64,000 bases of DNA from Seonamhaeicola algicola (GTDB lineage Bacteria; Bacteroidota; Bacteroidia; Flavobacteriales; Flavobacteriaceae): positions 62,001 to 126,000 of the forward strand of contig NZ_VOSC01000012.1 in the NCBI RefSeq assembly GCF_007997385.1, read 5' to 3'. The notes under the pieces are model-generated. The model made no database searches and had not been told where the DNA came from. It saw nothing but the letters and a program-made list of their open reading frames with translations. Position 1 is the stretch's first letter, and each line of letters opens with the position of its first letter. Below are positions 10,850 through 19,460 of this stretch, one piece after another. A program made the position numbers and the translations under genes.

Positions 10850-11461
10850 TTATTTTCTTATTGATTGGTTTGCTTTGAATTTAATGACAACATCTACAGT
10901 TTCTTGCTTTTTTGAGCCATCATCCATGGTAAACTCAAATTGTACTGTATCTTGAAAACTGCCTGAAACAAGTCGTCTTTTTTTTACCACACCGTCTTTC
11001 CAAGGAGTTGTTTCTTTAATCAAGGTTTTATTACACCCAACAAAATCACTATCAACCCTTTTGTAAGGCATATTGTTTTTAACATCAATAAAATTAAGAT
11101 GCCCACAGCCTTTTGTAAACATTTTAGCATCATGGCTACCTTTATCTGTATTCCCTAAAAGCGTTCTGTTAAAGTGATGTATTTGTAAACCGTTTTCGGT
11201 CACTAATTTTGAGGCATTAATATTACTATAGCCATCAAAAAATTCAACATTAATTTGACTTAAATAATTTCCTTTTTCAGGCTTAAAAAGGTGCGTACCC
11301 ATAAAGCTACCTTTATTAAATGTAATTTCAACATATACATTTTTAGATTGTGAAAAAAAATCATTTTCAATACTAATCGAATTGAAAGACAATTTGTAGA
11401 AATCTGCATTTTTAACTAATAAAAAAAGACAAAAAGCAGTGTAAACGAGCAATGATTTCAT
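10850..11461 (-). CDS. Exported protein of unknown function
   Basis: A 203-residue protein with a hydrophobic N-terminus (about residues 1-18) that looks like a signal peptide or anchor. The rest is soluble and probably beta-rich, with two cysteines (in KGCGH and VGCNK) that could form a disulphide. I do not recognise a domain. It is the first gene of a likely two-gene unit with the ELWxxDGT/T9SS protein (20-base gap) and is divergent from the first sigma-factor gene across a 103-base gap, so the two transcripts could share regulation. Confidence 0.6.
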   Translation of the reverse strand: MKSLLVYTAFCLFLLVKNADFYKLSFNSISIENDFFSQSKNVYVEITFNKGSFMGTHLFKPEKGNYLSQINVEFFDGYSNINASKLVTENGLQIHHFNRTLLGNTDKGSHDAKMFTKGCGHLNFIDVKNNMPYKRVDSDFVGCNKTLIKETTPWKDGVVKKRRLVSGSFQDTVQFEFTMDDGSKKQETVDVVIKFKANQSIRK

Positions 11462-11564
11462 AATTTTAATTTTTGGTTACACGCCCTTTATGTACAAGTT
11501 TTTAAAAAGTAAACATTAATTTTTTATTTTTTTATGTTTACCATTAAAGTGGAATTACATTAAC

Positions 11565-12122
11565 ATGACAGACAACGCTATTTTAGAAGGCTTAAAAACA
11601 GGCGATAATGCTTATTTAAAACACTTGTATTTAGAACACAAAGCCGCCTTTTTAAACTTTACTAAAAACTATGGAATAGCTAAAAACAATGCTTTAGATA
11701 TCTATCAAGACGCTATTTTAGCGCTTAGTGAAAACATTGCTACAGGCAAACTAACAAGCTTAAACAGCTCATTAAAAACATACCTTTTTAGCATTGGAAA
11801 ATATATGGTTTTTGATTATTTAAGAGCCAAAAACAAATTAAGACATATTGATGACAACCATTTTAATTCACTGGCGTTAAAAATAGATTTTGATTTTGAC
11901 GTTTTATTTAAAAAAGAAAGTAACCAAACTGAAAAAAAACTTGAATTAGCCTTTAATAAGTTAGGCATTAAATGCAAGACTATTCTAAAATTATTTTATT
12001 ACCAGAATTACAATGCTGAAGAAATTGTTGAATTGTTAGAGTACAAATCTAAAGACGTTGTAAAATCGCAAAAATATAGATGTTTAAAACACTTAAAAGA
12101 AATTTTTGAAAATGAACGATAG
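11565..12122 (+). CDS. ECF-type RNA polymerase sigma factor, locus A
   Basis: A 185-residue sigma-70-family protein. Region 2 is seen around residues 30-95, with NNALDIYQDAILAL and the promoter-melting stretch SLKTYLFSIGKYMVFDYLR. Region 4 is a helix-turn-helix at about 130-180, where LKLFYYQNYNAEEIVELL leads to the recognition helix around SKDVVKSQKYRCLKHL. It overlaps by 11 bases the next gene, which encodes a one-TM TPR protein, so the two are translated together. Its architecture and neighbours match the second sigma gene at 17526. It most likely drives its own locus; this is inferred from the usual behaviour of such pairs. Confidence 0.9.
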   Translation: MTDNAILEGLKTGDNAYLKHLYLEHKAAFLNFTKNYGIAKNNALDIYQDAILALSENIATGKLTSLNSSLKTYLFSIGKYMVFDYLRAKNKLRHIDDNHFNSLALKIDFDFDVLFKKESNQTEKKLELAFNKLGIKCKTILKLFYYQNYNAEEIVELLEYKSKDVVKSQKYRCLKHLKEIFENER

Positions 12123-12714
12123 ATTATTACAAAAAGTAATCGCTAAATCTGAATACAAAAAAGGCAAAACTTTTTTACAAAATTTAGAACAACGCAACCA
12201 GAAAAATAAAACATACCTGTTATGGGCAGCTTGTTTGGCTGTGCTAATTAGCTTAACATTTGGTATTACCTCTTTTTTTTATAAACAAGATACCACACAA
12301 ACACTTTTTGCTAAACACTTTAAACCTTATGAAAATGTTATAGCACCTATTTCACGAAATAAAAACACACAAAATACCCAAGAGCGCGCTTTTTACTATT
12401 ATGAAACCAAACAATATAATAATGCTTTAGTAACTTTTGATTCGTTAATTACCACAAACCCAAATAACAAAACTATTTACAATTTTTACAAAGCAAATAT
12501 TTTCCTACAACAAAATACTAATACTGAAAAGGCTATTAAAATTTTAAAACATAATAGCGAGAGTAGTAATTACTGGAAAGACAAAAACCTATGGTTTTTA
12601 GCGCTAGCGTATCTAAAAAACAATAACAAAGATTTGGCAATAAAAACACTTGAAAAGGTAAACACAAATTTTAAAAAGAAACAACGATTAAAACTACTTA
12701 AAACGCTTAAGTAA
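12112..12714 (+). CDS. One-TM protein with periplasmic TPR region, locus A
   Basis: A 200-residue membrane protein. I chose the ATG at 12112 over a TTG two codons earlier. About 35 cytoplasmic residues precede one TM helix (about 36-57), and the remainder should be periplasmic. Just after the TM is the signature FKPYENVIAP, shared with the locus B protein (FEPYANVIAP). TPR-like helices follow (AFYYYETKQYNNALVTFDSL and later repeats). It is translationally coupled to the sigma gene and so may be its membrane regulator. It lacks the ~65-residue anti-sigma-like N-terminal region of the locus B protein. Its last 21 bases overlap the 3' end of the converging CHAT gene. Confidence 0.7.
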   Translation: MNDRLLQKVIAKSEYKKGKTFLQNLEQRNQKNKTYLLWAACLAVLISLTFGITSFFYKQDTTQTLFAKHFKPYENVIAPISRNKNTQNTQERAFYYYETKQYNNALVTFDSLITTNPNNKTIYNFYKANIFLQQNTNTEKAIKILKHNSESSNYWKDKNLWFLALAYLKNNNKDLAIKTLEKVNTNFKKKQRLKLLKTLK

Positions 12715-15393
12715 ACCTATAATAAATACAAAACCCAACAAAACCAAGGCAACCATACAATAGTTTTGTTTATCTTCAACCAACATAGCATTTGTACTAC
12801 CTGACAATACAAAACCAGCCCAATAATATGGTTTTGATAAATCAGCATCCTCAACACCTTTCAAATAAGATATTTTAGCTTTTTGTAGCGCTTCTGCTTT
12901 TGTTTGTCCTTTTTTTAAATTAGAATAAAAATTTGAAACTATTTTTTTTGTTGCGTCATCTGGCACGTTCCAAAAACTTGATATAACTGACGGTACACCA
13001 GCCATAAAAAAAGCACGCTGAATAGATGCAGCACCATTTACACCATTGTTTAAACTAACCCCTGTGTTGCACGCACCCAAAAAAGCTAAATTTGCTTGTA
13101 GTTTATACGCATACAACTCTTCTAAATGTAAATTATTTACTGTATTAGCTTCATCAAACATAAAATAGCTAAGCTCAGAATTTACCTCATTAATTTTCAC
13201 ATGCATTGCAAGATGCAAAATACTAGCTTGTTTAGCTTTATCAAACAATTCGTTTTTTGTTAATTTTTTGATATCAATAAACGCATTTGGAAACATATTA
13301 GAAAGCATTTCTTTTTCATATTTCGCACCATTTAATGTGTTCCCTTTTGAATAATTAGGCGCACAAACAACTACTTTTTTTAACGTTGTACTTTTTGATG
13401 CCTGCTCTAAAAACACTAGGTGCGATGCGTAACTAACAACCTTATTATTAACCAAATATTCACCTTCATCAACCAAAGTTTCAAACGGGAAATTATTTAA
13501 AACCCCATCAGGCAACACAATTAAACTTGTATAAGCATTGCTATTAGTAGGTTTTAATAGTTGCCATAAATTTTCTGCCAAAGGCTTATTTTCACCCCTA
13601 TTTTTTAGGGTTTTTAAATAAGATACTACTTTTTTATTAGCTACACTATCAAACACTTTATATGTTACTTTAACAGATTGCTTTGTGATTTCAAAGGCGC
13701 ACAAAGTGGTATCTACTATTTTGTACTTTAAAACAAGTGTTTTATCTGGTATTTCATTTTTAAAATTATTTATATCAAATGCATCATAAGCATATTTATA
13801 TATGTTTGGATATTTATTTTTAAGCTGCGTGTTGTGCTTTTCAATTTTAAATTTTAATTCAGCAACATTTAAAGAGTCGTTATTTTTAATTGCTCCTACT
13901 AATTGTTTTCTCAAATGTATATCTTCATTAAAAACATGCTGCTCTAAACCGTATTTAGTAAATGCTTGGTTTTGAATGTAACGCTTCCAAACAAGTCTGT
14001 TTTCAGTAGTTTCTATAATTTGTAAAAGCTCTGCATTACTAATATTACCATAGCCTTGACTTTTTAATTTTAAAACACCAGCTATGGCTTTGTCGTAATA
14101 TTCTTTTAAAGATTTACTAAACCATTCACCTTCATAACTAGCAATTAATTGTTTTAAACTTAAATGATAGCAATATGCCATTTCATTTAAAACCCTATGA
14201 TCATTTGGGTAAGCTTTCACAAAAGTATCGGCCAATTCTGCTAATAAATCAGAATGACTAACAACTGTACTAGGTTTAAAATTTGAATAATCTGCACGTA
14301 ATTTTGTTTTTGAAGCATGAATAAAATTTACAACATTTTTATAAGCATTTATTGCCTTTGCTTTGTTTTTGGCCCTTAAATAAATAAAGGCTTCTTGAGC
14401 TTTAAAAAAAGGCATTCTAGCATCATTTTCACTTACTATTTGCTGAATTTCATTATTAACAAGAAGCGCTTTTTTATATGCTTTACTATACATATAATAC
14501 TTTGCTTTGTTAAATAAAATTTGAGTATAATTACCTGAGTAAGCTTTTTTATCTAAATACAGTAAACCTTTATTTAAGTATGCAATTCCTTGGTTTAAAT
14601 AAGCATTATAAACTGTAGTATTTGGCTCTTTTTTTTCTAAATAAAAATCGCCTACATAATTATACGCAACTGCTAACATTAAGTTTTCAGTGGCATTAAA
14701 TACCCGCTTGTTTTTAAGTGTTTGAAGTTTGTTTATATGTTTTAGTAATTTTACTTGGTTGCCACTGTAAGCAAATAACCTAATGTATTTATGATGGAAC
14801 AATACAAGTTTTGAAGCATTAGCTACGTTTGTTTTAAAATTACCTTTGTTATTTTGATATAAATTAAATCCTTTATCTAAATAAAATTCTGCCTCATCAT
14901 AAAATCCTAGTGTGGTAGCTTCACCAGCTAAATCTGCATATACTGACAATAAATAATCATAATCAGGGTTTGATAATGCACTTAAAACTACCTCGGCTTG
15001 CTTTACCGTTTTATATGATTGTGTGTAATTTTGTATTTCGTATTCAGCAAAAGCTCTATCATAAAGCGCTCTTCCTTTTTGGTTAAGACCCTCAGGGTTT
15101 TTTGGTGAAAAGATTATTGACTTATTATAAAAAGCAATAGCAGTGGTGTAGTTTGCTTTTTCGTAATAACTATTTGCTATGTTGTGAAATACTTCTGACG
15201 CTACTAAGCTATCATTTTCATTGATAAACTTTAAGCTTTTCCAACTATAATTCTTAGATATATTAACAACAGAGTCATATTGTTTTTCAATGTAAAAATC
15301 TTCAATTTTTAATTTTAGATTTGAAATTTCAGACTGACCGCCAATTAAATTACATAAACCTAAAAAAATAAATAAGAGTTTATTGGCAGTCAA
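12694..15393 (-). CDS. Exported TPR-CHAT (caspase-like) protein with C-terminal anchor, locus A
   Basis: An 899-residue protein. It starts at TTG (an in-frame stop lies two codons upstream and no nearby ATG fits), giving a signal peptide of about 18 residues. Many TPR-type helical repeats span about residues 25-480. The CHAT domain, a clan CD protease relative of caspases, occupies about 580-870. The predicted catalytic pair is His731 in LHLAMH and Cys775 in LGACNTG. A single TM helix lies at the end (about 876-893) followed by KRFK. With the signal peptide, this puts the protease in the periplasm, tethered to the inner membrane. The gene follows a DUF3109 gene by 20 bases and converges on the sigma/TPR pair, overlapping it by 21 bases. 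Confidence 0.88.
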   Translation of the reverse strand: MTANKLLFIFLGLCNLIGGQSEISNLKLKIEDFYIEKQYDSVVNISKNYSWKSLKFINENDSLVASEVFHNIANSYYEKANYTTAIAFYNKSIIFSPKNPEGLNQKGRALYDRAFAEYEIQNYTQSYKTVKQAEVVLSALSNPDYDYLLSVYADLAGEATTLGFYDEAEFYLDKGFNLYQNNKGNFKTNVANASKLVLFHHKYIRLFAYSGNQVKLLKHINKLQTLKNKRVFNATENLMLAVAYNYVGDFYLEKKEPNTTVYNAYLNQGIAYLNKGLLYLDKKAYSGNYTQILFNKAKYYMYSKAYKKALLVNNEIQQIVSENDARMPFFKAQEAFIYLRAKNKAKAINAYKNVVNFIHASKTKLRADYSNFKPSTVVSHSDLLAELADTFVKAYPNDHRVLNEMAYCYHLSLKQLIASYEGEWFSKSLKEYYDKAIAGVLKLKSQGYGNISNAELLQIIETTENRLVWKRYIQNQAFTKYGLEQHVFNEDIHLRKQLVGAIKNNDSLNVAELKFKIEKHNTQLKNKYPNIYKYAYDAFDINNFKNEIPDKTLVLKYKIVDTTLCAFEITKQSVKVTYKVFDSVANKKVVSYLKTLKNRGENKPLAENLWQLLKPTNSNAYTSLIVLPDGVLNNFPFETLVDEGEYLVNNKVVSYASHLVFLEQASKSTTLKKVVVCAPNYSKGNTLNGAKYEKEMLSNMFPNAFIDIKKLTKNELFDKAKQASILHLAMHVKINEVNSELSYFMFDEANTVNNLHLEELYAYKLQANLAFLGACNTGVSLNNGVNGAASIQRAFFMAGVPSVISSFWNVPDDATKKIVSNFYSNLKKGQTKAEALQKAKISYLKGVEDADLSKPYYWAGFVLSGSTNAMLVEDKQNYCMVALVLLGFVFIIGLLKRFK

Positions 15394-15413
15394 TTTTCAG
15401 AGGTTTTTTAAAA

Positions 15414-15980
15414 TTAAGATCCTTCTTTAGCTATCTTCTCTAACTCCATATACCAATCTTCACCAAACTTTCTAATGAGCGCTTCTTTAACAAATTTATA
15501 AACTGGCACCCCTAATTCTTCACCCAATTCACAAGCATCATCACATATTTGCCACTTATGGTAATTAACCGCAGAAAACTCGGTGTAATCTGTAACCCTA
15601 ATAGGGTATAAATGACAAGATACAGGTTTTTTCCAGCTAACTTCACCTTGGTTATAAGCTTCTTCAATAGCACAAAGTGCCGTGTTATTTTCATCAAAAA
15701 TCACGTAAGCACAGTCTGCATTATCAATTAATGGTGTTTCCAACTCACCATCTTCAGTAGTTATAAAAGTACCTTGGCGCTCAATAGCCTCAATACCTTC
15801 TTTACGTAGAAAGGGCTTTACTTTTGGGTAAATATCCTCAAGTATTTTGGTTTCGGCCTCATCAAGCGGTGCACCTGCATCACCATCAATACAACATGCG
15901 CCTTTGCATGCACTTAAATTACATACAAATTCTTTTTTTAACACGTCTTCTGATACTATTGTTTTTCCTAATTGAAACAT
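15414..15980 (-). CDS. DUF3109 cysteine-rich protein
   Basis: A 188-residue cytoplasmic protein of the DUF3109 family. Cysteines cluster at CNLSACKGACC near residues 20-30, then appear singly at CAYVIF, CAIEEA, CHLYP and CDDACELG, a pattern suited to a metal or Fe-S centre, as in the related YkgJ-type zinc/iron-binding proteins. The biochemical role is not known. It is the upstream gene of a probable unit with the CHAT gene, whose TTG start lies 20 bases beyond its stop. This arrangement may be chance, since DUF3109 is widely conserved in the phylum. Confidence 0.85.
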   Translation of the reverse strand: MFQLGKTIVSEDVLKKEFVCNLSACKGACCIDGDAGAPLDEAETKILEDIYPKVKPFLRKEGIEAIERQGTFITTEDGELETPLIDNADCAYVIFDENNTALCAIEEAYNQGEVSWKKPVSCHLYPIRVTDYTEFSAVNYHKWQICDDACELGEELGVPVYKFVKEALIRKFGEDWYMELEKIAKEGS

Positions 15981-16069
15981 GCCTGCAAAAATAGAAAACT
16001 TTAAATTTAATTTAACACCTAAATGTTGTATTAAATACCGACATTTGCAAAAAATTTAATAAATACAGC

Positions 16070-16654
16070 ATGCAATTAATATTTAAAGAAATTATTACTG
16101 CATTTATGGTTTTATTTGCAGTAATTGATATTGTAGGCAACATACCTATTATAATAGATTTACGCAAAAAAGTGGGGCATATTCAAAGTGAAAAAGCGTC
16201 AATTATTGCAGGGGCTATTATGATTGTTTTTTTGTTTTTGGGTAAAAGTATTTTAAACCTCATTGGTATTGATGTTAACTCTTTTGCCATTGCTGGTGCT
16301 TTTATTTTATTTTTTATTGCCTTAGAAATGATTTTAGGCATAACACTTTACAAAGAAGAAGACAATAATGTAATGACTGCTTCAATTTTTCCGTTAGCAT
16401 TCCCTTTAATTGCTGGCCCTGGTAGCTTAACTACCTTACTATCATTACGAGCAGAATTTAGAGTTGAAAACATTATAATTGCCATTATACTTAACGTTAT
16501 TGTTATTTTTGTAGTTTTAAAAACCTCAAAAAAAATTGAACGCTTTTTAGGGCAAAACGGTATTAATATTATTAGAAAAGTTTTTGGTGTAGTTTTACTT
16601 GCTATTGCTGTGAAACTTTTTGCAGTAAACATTAAAATTCTATTTAATATATAA
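16070..16654 (+). CDS. MarC-family integral membrane protein
   Basis: A 194-residue protein with six predicted TM helices. MarC-family features include the FAVIDIVGNIPI segment in the first helix and the PLAFPLIAGPGSLTTLL loop. MarC proteins were once thought to confer multiple antibiotic resistance, but that link has not held, and their transport activity is unknown. The next small gene begins directly at the stop codon (TAAATG), so the two are co-translated. Confidence 0.88.
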   Translation: MQLIFKEIITAFMVLFAVIDIVGNIPIIIDLRKKVGHIQSEKASIIAGAIMIVFLFLGKSILNLIGIDVNSFAIAGAFILFFIALEMILGITLYKEEDNNVMTASIFPLAFPLIAGPGSLTTLLSLRAEFRVENIIIAIILNVIVIFVVLKTSKKIERFLGQNGINIIRKVFGVVLLAIAVKLFAVNIKILFNI

Positions 16655-16855
16655 ATGAAAATAGCAACCTTAATAATTATAGTTTTAGCTAGTGCTATGA
16701 CTATTTTTAACTTCACAAAAATAAATTTTAATGCGCCTTTTACTGGAGATAGTATGGTGGCTATAATTACTATAGTTGCTGGTTTATGCGCTATAGCATT
16801 AATGCTTATATTAAGAATTTCAAAAAAAATAGAAAAATTAAGCAAAAAGAAATAA
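16655..16855 (+). CDS. Small two-TM membrane protein
   Basis: A 66-residue protein with two hydrophobic helices (about 4-20 and 33-54) and a basic tail KKIEKLSKKK. It starts right at the marC stop codon. No family recognised. Its close coupling to marC suggests a partner role, but there is no direct evidence. Confidence 0.6.
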   Translation: MKIATLIIIVLASAMTIFNFTKINFNAPFTGDSMVAIITIVAGLCAIALMLILRISKKIEKLSKKK

Positions 16856-16899
16856 AACCCAAACACTAAATTAATTTTACAATAGCATTTGGGTTTTAC
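16854..16899. terminator. Terminator between the marC unit and the DUF6252 lipoprotein gene
   Basis: The inverted repeat AAAACCCAAA/TTTGGGTTTT has a 24-base loop between two converging genes. The stem is short and GC-poor, so strength is uncertain. Confidence 0.55.
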
Positions 16900-16914
16900 G
16901 TTATATTTTTAACA

Positions 16915-17385
16915 CTAAAGTTCTGTATAAGAAACGTTAAATGCGCCCTCAGTAAACACATAGCTGTTGCCTGAACCTTGCGCTACTGGCTCTGTTGTAA
17001 AACTAAATATTCCGCTAACCCTTTTAGCATCAGCATCGTGCGATGTTATTGTTACTAAACCTCCAGATTTTGCCATACTTACATCATTTTCACTAGCATC
17101 ATAACCAGCAATAAACTCAAGATTTTCTACCGTGTAAGTGCTACCAGCTGTAGCTGTTAGCGGAAAATTTAAGGTAACTTCTTTTCCTTTACCATCACTT
17201 CCAGATATTGTAAGCGTGGTGTTAAAAGTTGTTACAAAACCAGTAGCAAATTCTGCATTAAACTCTTCACCGTTAATTTTTGCAAAAAAGGTATCATTGC
17301 TACTTGGTTTGTTAGAGTCATCCCCACTACAAGAAGGTATAATCATAAAACATGATAAAATTAAAATTACTTTAAACATTTTCAT
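16915..17385 (-). CDS. DUF6252-like lipoprotein
   Basis: A 156-residue lipoprotein whose signal peptide ends at IPSC, followed by SGDDSNKPSS. The mature part begins FFAKINGEEF and closes with VSGIFSFTTEP and a GAFNVSY strand, the pattern of DUF6252, a small beta-sandwich lipoprotein family of flavobacteria with unknown role. It is divergent from the sigma gene of locus B, with a shared 140-base upstream region. Confidence 0.7.
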   Translation of the reverse strand: MKMFKVILILSCFMIIPSCSGDDSNKPSSNDTFFAKINGEEFNAEFATGFVTTFNTTLTISGSDGKGKEVTLNFPLTATAGSTYTVENLEFIAGYDASENDVSMAKSGGLVTITSHDADAKRVSGIFSFTTEPVAQGSGNSYVFTEGAFNVSYTEL

Positions 17386-17489
17386 TTGTTTGTGTTTAGG
17401 TTATTAATAAATATTTTTCTTATTAATGATGCTTTTTAAAAAAGGTTAACATTCAATTAGAAAAAAATTACCATACTAAATGTTTTTAC

Positions 17490-17497
17490 TAAATTTG
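17490..17497 (+). promoter_or_regulatory. Candidate -7 element for the locus B sigma gene
   Basis: TAAATTTG matches the Bacteroidetes -7 consensus TAnnTTTG exactly and ends 28 bases before the ATG at 17526. No clear TTG at the expected -33 position. Confidence 0.45.
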
Positions 17498-17525
17498 AGT
17501 TTACTTATTTGCCCTATTTACATTA

Positions 17526-18074
17526 ATGACTAAAGAGCCATCATTAAAAACACTATTACAAAACAGCGACAAAGCATTTGAAAAGCTGTATGTTAGTTAT
17601 AAAAGTGATTTTATGGCATTTGGAAAAACGTTTTCTATAAAAGAAGAAGACCTTATTGACATATACCAAGATACTTTTTTGAGCTTTTATGAAAACTTGC
17701 TAAACGGCAAAATAACGCAATTTACCAGCTCTATAAAAACCTATATTTTTAGTATTGGTAAGTTTAAAATTTATGAATATTTAAGAAAAAACGCTAAACT
17801 TAAAATTGTTGACGAACCTGTAAATTCTGAAATTACATTAGATAATTTAAACTTAGATGCCGATGTTTTATCTGAACAAGAGCAATTAGTAAAAGTAAAT
17901 TTTAAAAAACTTGGCAAACAATGCCAACTTATTTTAGAGTTATTTTATCTAAAAGGAAAAACCTTAAAAAACATACAAATTATTGAAAATTACGACAACA
18001 CCGATGTTGTAAAAAGTCAAAAATCAAGATGCTTAAGAAAATTAAAACAGCTAGTAAAAAAACAAAATGAATAA
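17526..18074 (+). CDS. ECF-type RNA polymerase sigma factor, locus B
   Basis: A 182-residue sigma-70-family protein, paralogous in layout to the one at 11565. Region 2 includes EEDLIDIYQDTFLSFYENL and SIKTYIFSIGKFKIYEYLR. Region 4 includes QCQLILELFYLKGKTL and a C-terminal NTDVVKSQKSRCLRKLKQL that matches the corresponding locus A helix. It overlaps the next gene by 8 bases. The next genes encode a TM-TPR protein with an anti-sigma-like N-terminus and a lipoprotein, followed convergently by a CHAT protein. Confidence 0.9.
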   Translation: MTKEPSLKTLLQNSDKAFEKLYVSYKSDFMAFGKTFSIKEEDLIDIYQDTFLSFYENLLNGKITQFTSSIKTYIFSIGKFKIYEYLRKNAKLKIVDEPVNSEITLDNLNLDADVLSEQEQLVKVNFKKLGKQCQLILELFYLKGKTLKNIQIIENYDNTDVVKSQKSRCLRKLKQLVKKQNE

Positions 18075-18783
18075 TAAAGAATTAATAGCACTTTATTTTG
18101 AAAACAAACTCAGCGCTGAGCAAACGTCTGTTTTTCAGAACCTTTTAAATACAGACGCGCAGTTTAGAGCCCAGTTTGAATTTGAAAAACAAGTAAAAAA
18201 GGCTATTATTTCAACAAAAAAAGATGCATTAAAAGCTCGTTTTAAAGAGCTTGAACAAAGAAAAACAAAGAAAAACACATCTAAATACTACAAAATAGCA
18301 ATTGCAGCGTCTTTAATTATTGCGCTAGGTTTTTTTGGCTTATGGAAAAAAAATGAACCTATAAATAATGAAAAACTGTTTGCTACTTATTTTGAGCCCT
18401 ACGCTAATGTAATTGCACCTAGTGCTCGCGGTAACGACACTGAAGATTTAAAAACAGAAGCTTTTAGGTATTATGACACCCACAACTACAACTTGGCTTT
18501 AACAGAGTTTGAGGTTTTGTACAGCACTACACAAACGTCATATTACCTTTTCTATCAAGCTATATGCCAACTACAACTAAACAATACCAATAAAGCCATT
18601 AGCTTGTTAGAAGCACACAAGCAATACCAAGATAAGGTTTCTCAACACCGCAACTGGTATTTAGCTTTGGCCTATTTAAAAGCTAACAACTTAAAGAAAA
18701 GCCAAGAAATTCTTAAACAAATTATCAGTAAAAAGAACTACAAATACAAGGCTGCTGAAACCATTTTAAAAAAATTAGATTAA
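18067..18783 (+). CDS. Probable anti-sigma membrane protein with periplasmic TPRs, locus B
   Basis: A 238-residue protein with one TM helix at about 76-94. The cytoplasmic N-terminus (IALYFENKLSAEQ, LLNTDAQF, FEKQVKKAI) has the layout of the anti-sigma-type N-terminus common in Bacteroidetes membrane regulators, without a zinc motif. After the TM comes FEPYANVIAP, nearly the same as in the locus A protein, then TPR-like helices to the end. The 8-base overlap with the sigma gene supports direct pairing: it would hold the sigma factor at the membrane and respond to something outside. This role is inference from architecture and coupling. Confidence 0.75.
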   Translation: MNNKELIALYFENKLSAEQTSVFQNLLNTDAQFRAQFEFEKQVKKAIISTKKDALKARFKELEQRKTKKNTSKYYKIAIAASLIIALGFFGLWKKNEPINNEKLFATYFEPYANVIAPSARGNDTEDLKTEAFRYYDTHNYNLALTEFEVLYSTTQTSYYLFYQAICQLQLNNTNKAISLLEAHKQYQDKVSQHRNWYLALAYLKANNLKKSQEILKQIISKKNYKYKAAETILKKLD

Positions 18784-18834
18784 AATAAGTTTACCTTTTT
18801 TAAAAAGCACCATTAATAGAAAAATCAATCTATT

Positions 18835-19404
18835 ATGAAACTCTTTTTAAAAACACCCTTAATCATTTTATGCTTTACAATACTTACAATATTTAGTTGT
18901 AGTAAAGATGACGACAACGGTTCAAACAACAACGATTTTGCAGATTTATCATTTGTTTCTGGCGATGAAGGTAGCAGAATTGTACTAACACAAAATAACG
19001 AAGACCTAGTTTACTCGGGTAAAAATGTATTAGGCTGGGATACTAGCGCCCTATTAAACCTAAATTACGCTAAAAGCCTGCGTTTATTACACAATGGTTT
19101 TGAAACCATAGAAATTAGAATGTCTGTACCTAGTAATTTAGATTTTGTTGAAGCTGCTGTTAATACACACGGTTTACACGGCTCAACAGTGCTATTGCAA
19201 AACACACAAGACTTAAGTAGTGTTATTGTTGAAATGTACAGTACTAAAAACCAAGAAAGACAACAATTTTTTGGCACGCTAGAAATTAAACGACATGTTA
19301 ACTACCAAAACAGTGTAATAGATATGGTTGGCTCTTTTGAAATTACAAGAAACGGACAAACCATTAAAGGTTTATTTTGGAAAAAAGATGTAGCTAATTG
19401 GTAA
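18835..19404 (+). CDS. Lipoprotein of unknown function, locus B
   Basis: A 189-residue lipoprotein. The signal peptide ends at IFSC, followed by SKDDDNGSNNN. The mature domain seems all-beta, ending near GLFWKKDVANW. No family recognised. It lies 52 bases after the TM-TPR gene and before a shared terminator, so it is probably the third gene of the sigma locus. Locus A has no equivalent. Confidence 0.6.
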   Translation: MKLFLKTPLIILCFTILTIFSCSKDDDNGSNNNDFADLSFVSGDEGSRIVLTQNNEDLVYSGKNVLGWDTSALLNLNYAKSLRLLHNGFETIEIRMSVPSNLDFVEAAVNTHGLHGSTVLLQNTQDLSSVIVEMYSTKNQERQQFFGTLEIKRHVNYQNSVIDMVGSFEITRNGQTIKGLFWKKDVANW

Positions 19405-19427
19405 ATTAAGCAACCCCAAACATTTTT

Positions 19428-19460
19428 AAACGCCTTAACTTATTTTAGGGCGTTTTTTTA
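19428..19460. terminator. Bidirectional terminator at the end of locus B
   Basis: The stem AAACGCC/GGCGTTT is followed by seven T on the plus strand. It serves the lipoprotein gene and overlaps the last codons of the converging CHAT gene. Confidence 0.7.

Noticed and set aside
16348-16866. Long minus-strand open frame (172 codons) across marC
   Set aside because: It is the antisense shadow of a hydrophobic gene; marC on the plus strand has clear family motifs and the shadow has none.
11512-17474. AACATT and TTACCAT elements upstream of both sigma genes, as a shared autoregulated promoter
   Set aside because: Both motifs occur (11512/11538 and 17448/17468), but spacing differs (26 versus 20 bases), as does distance to the start codons, so chance in AT-rich DNA is likely.
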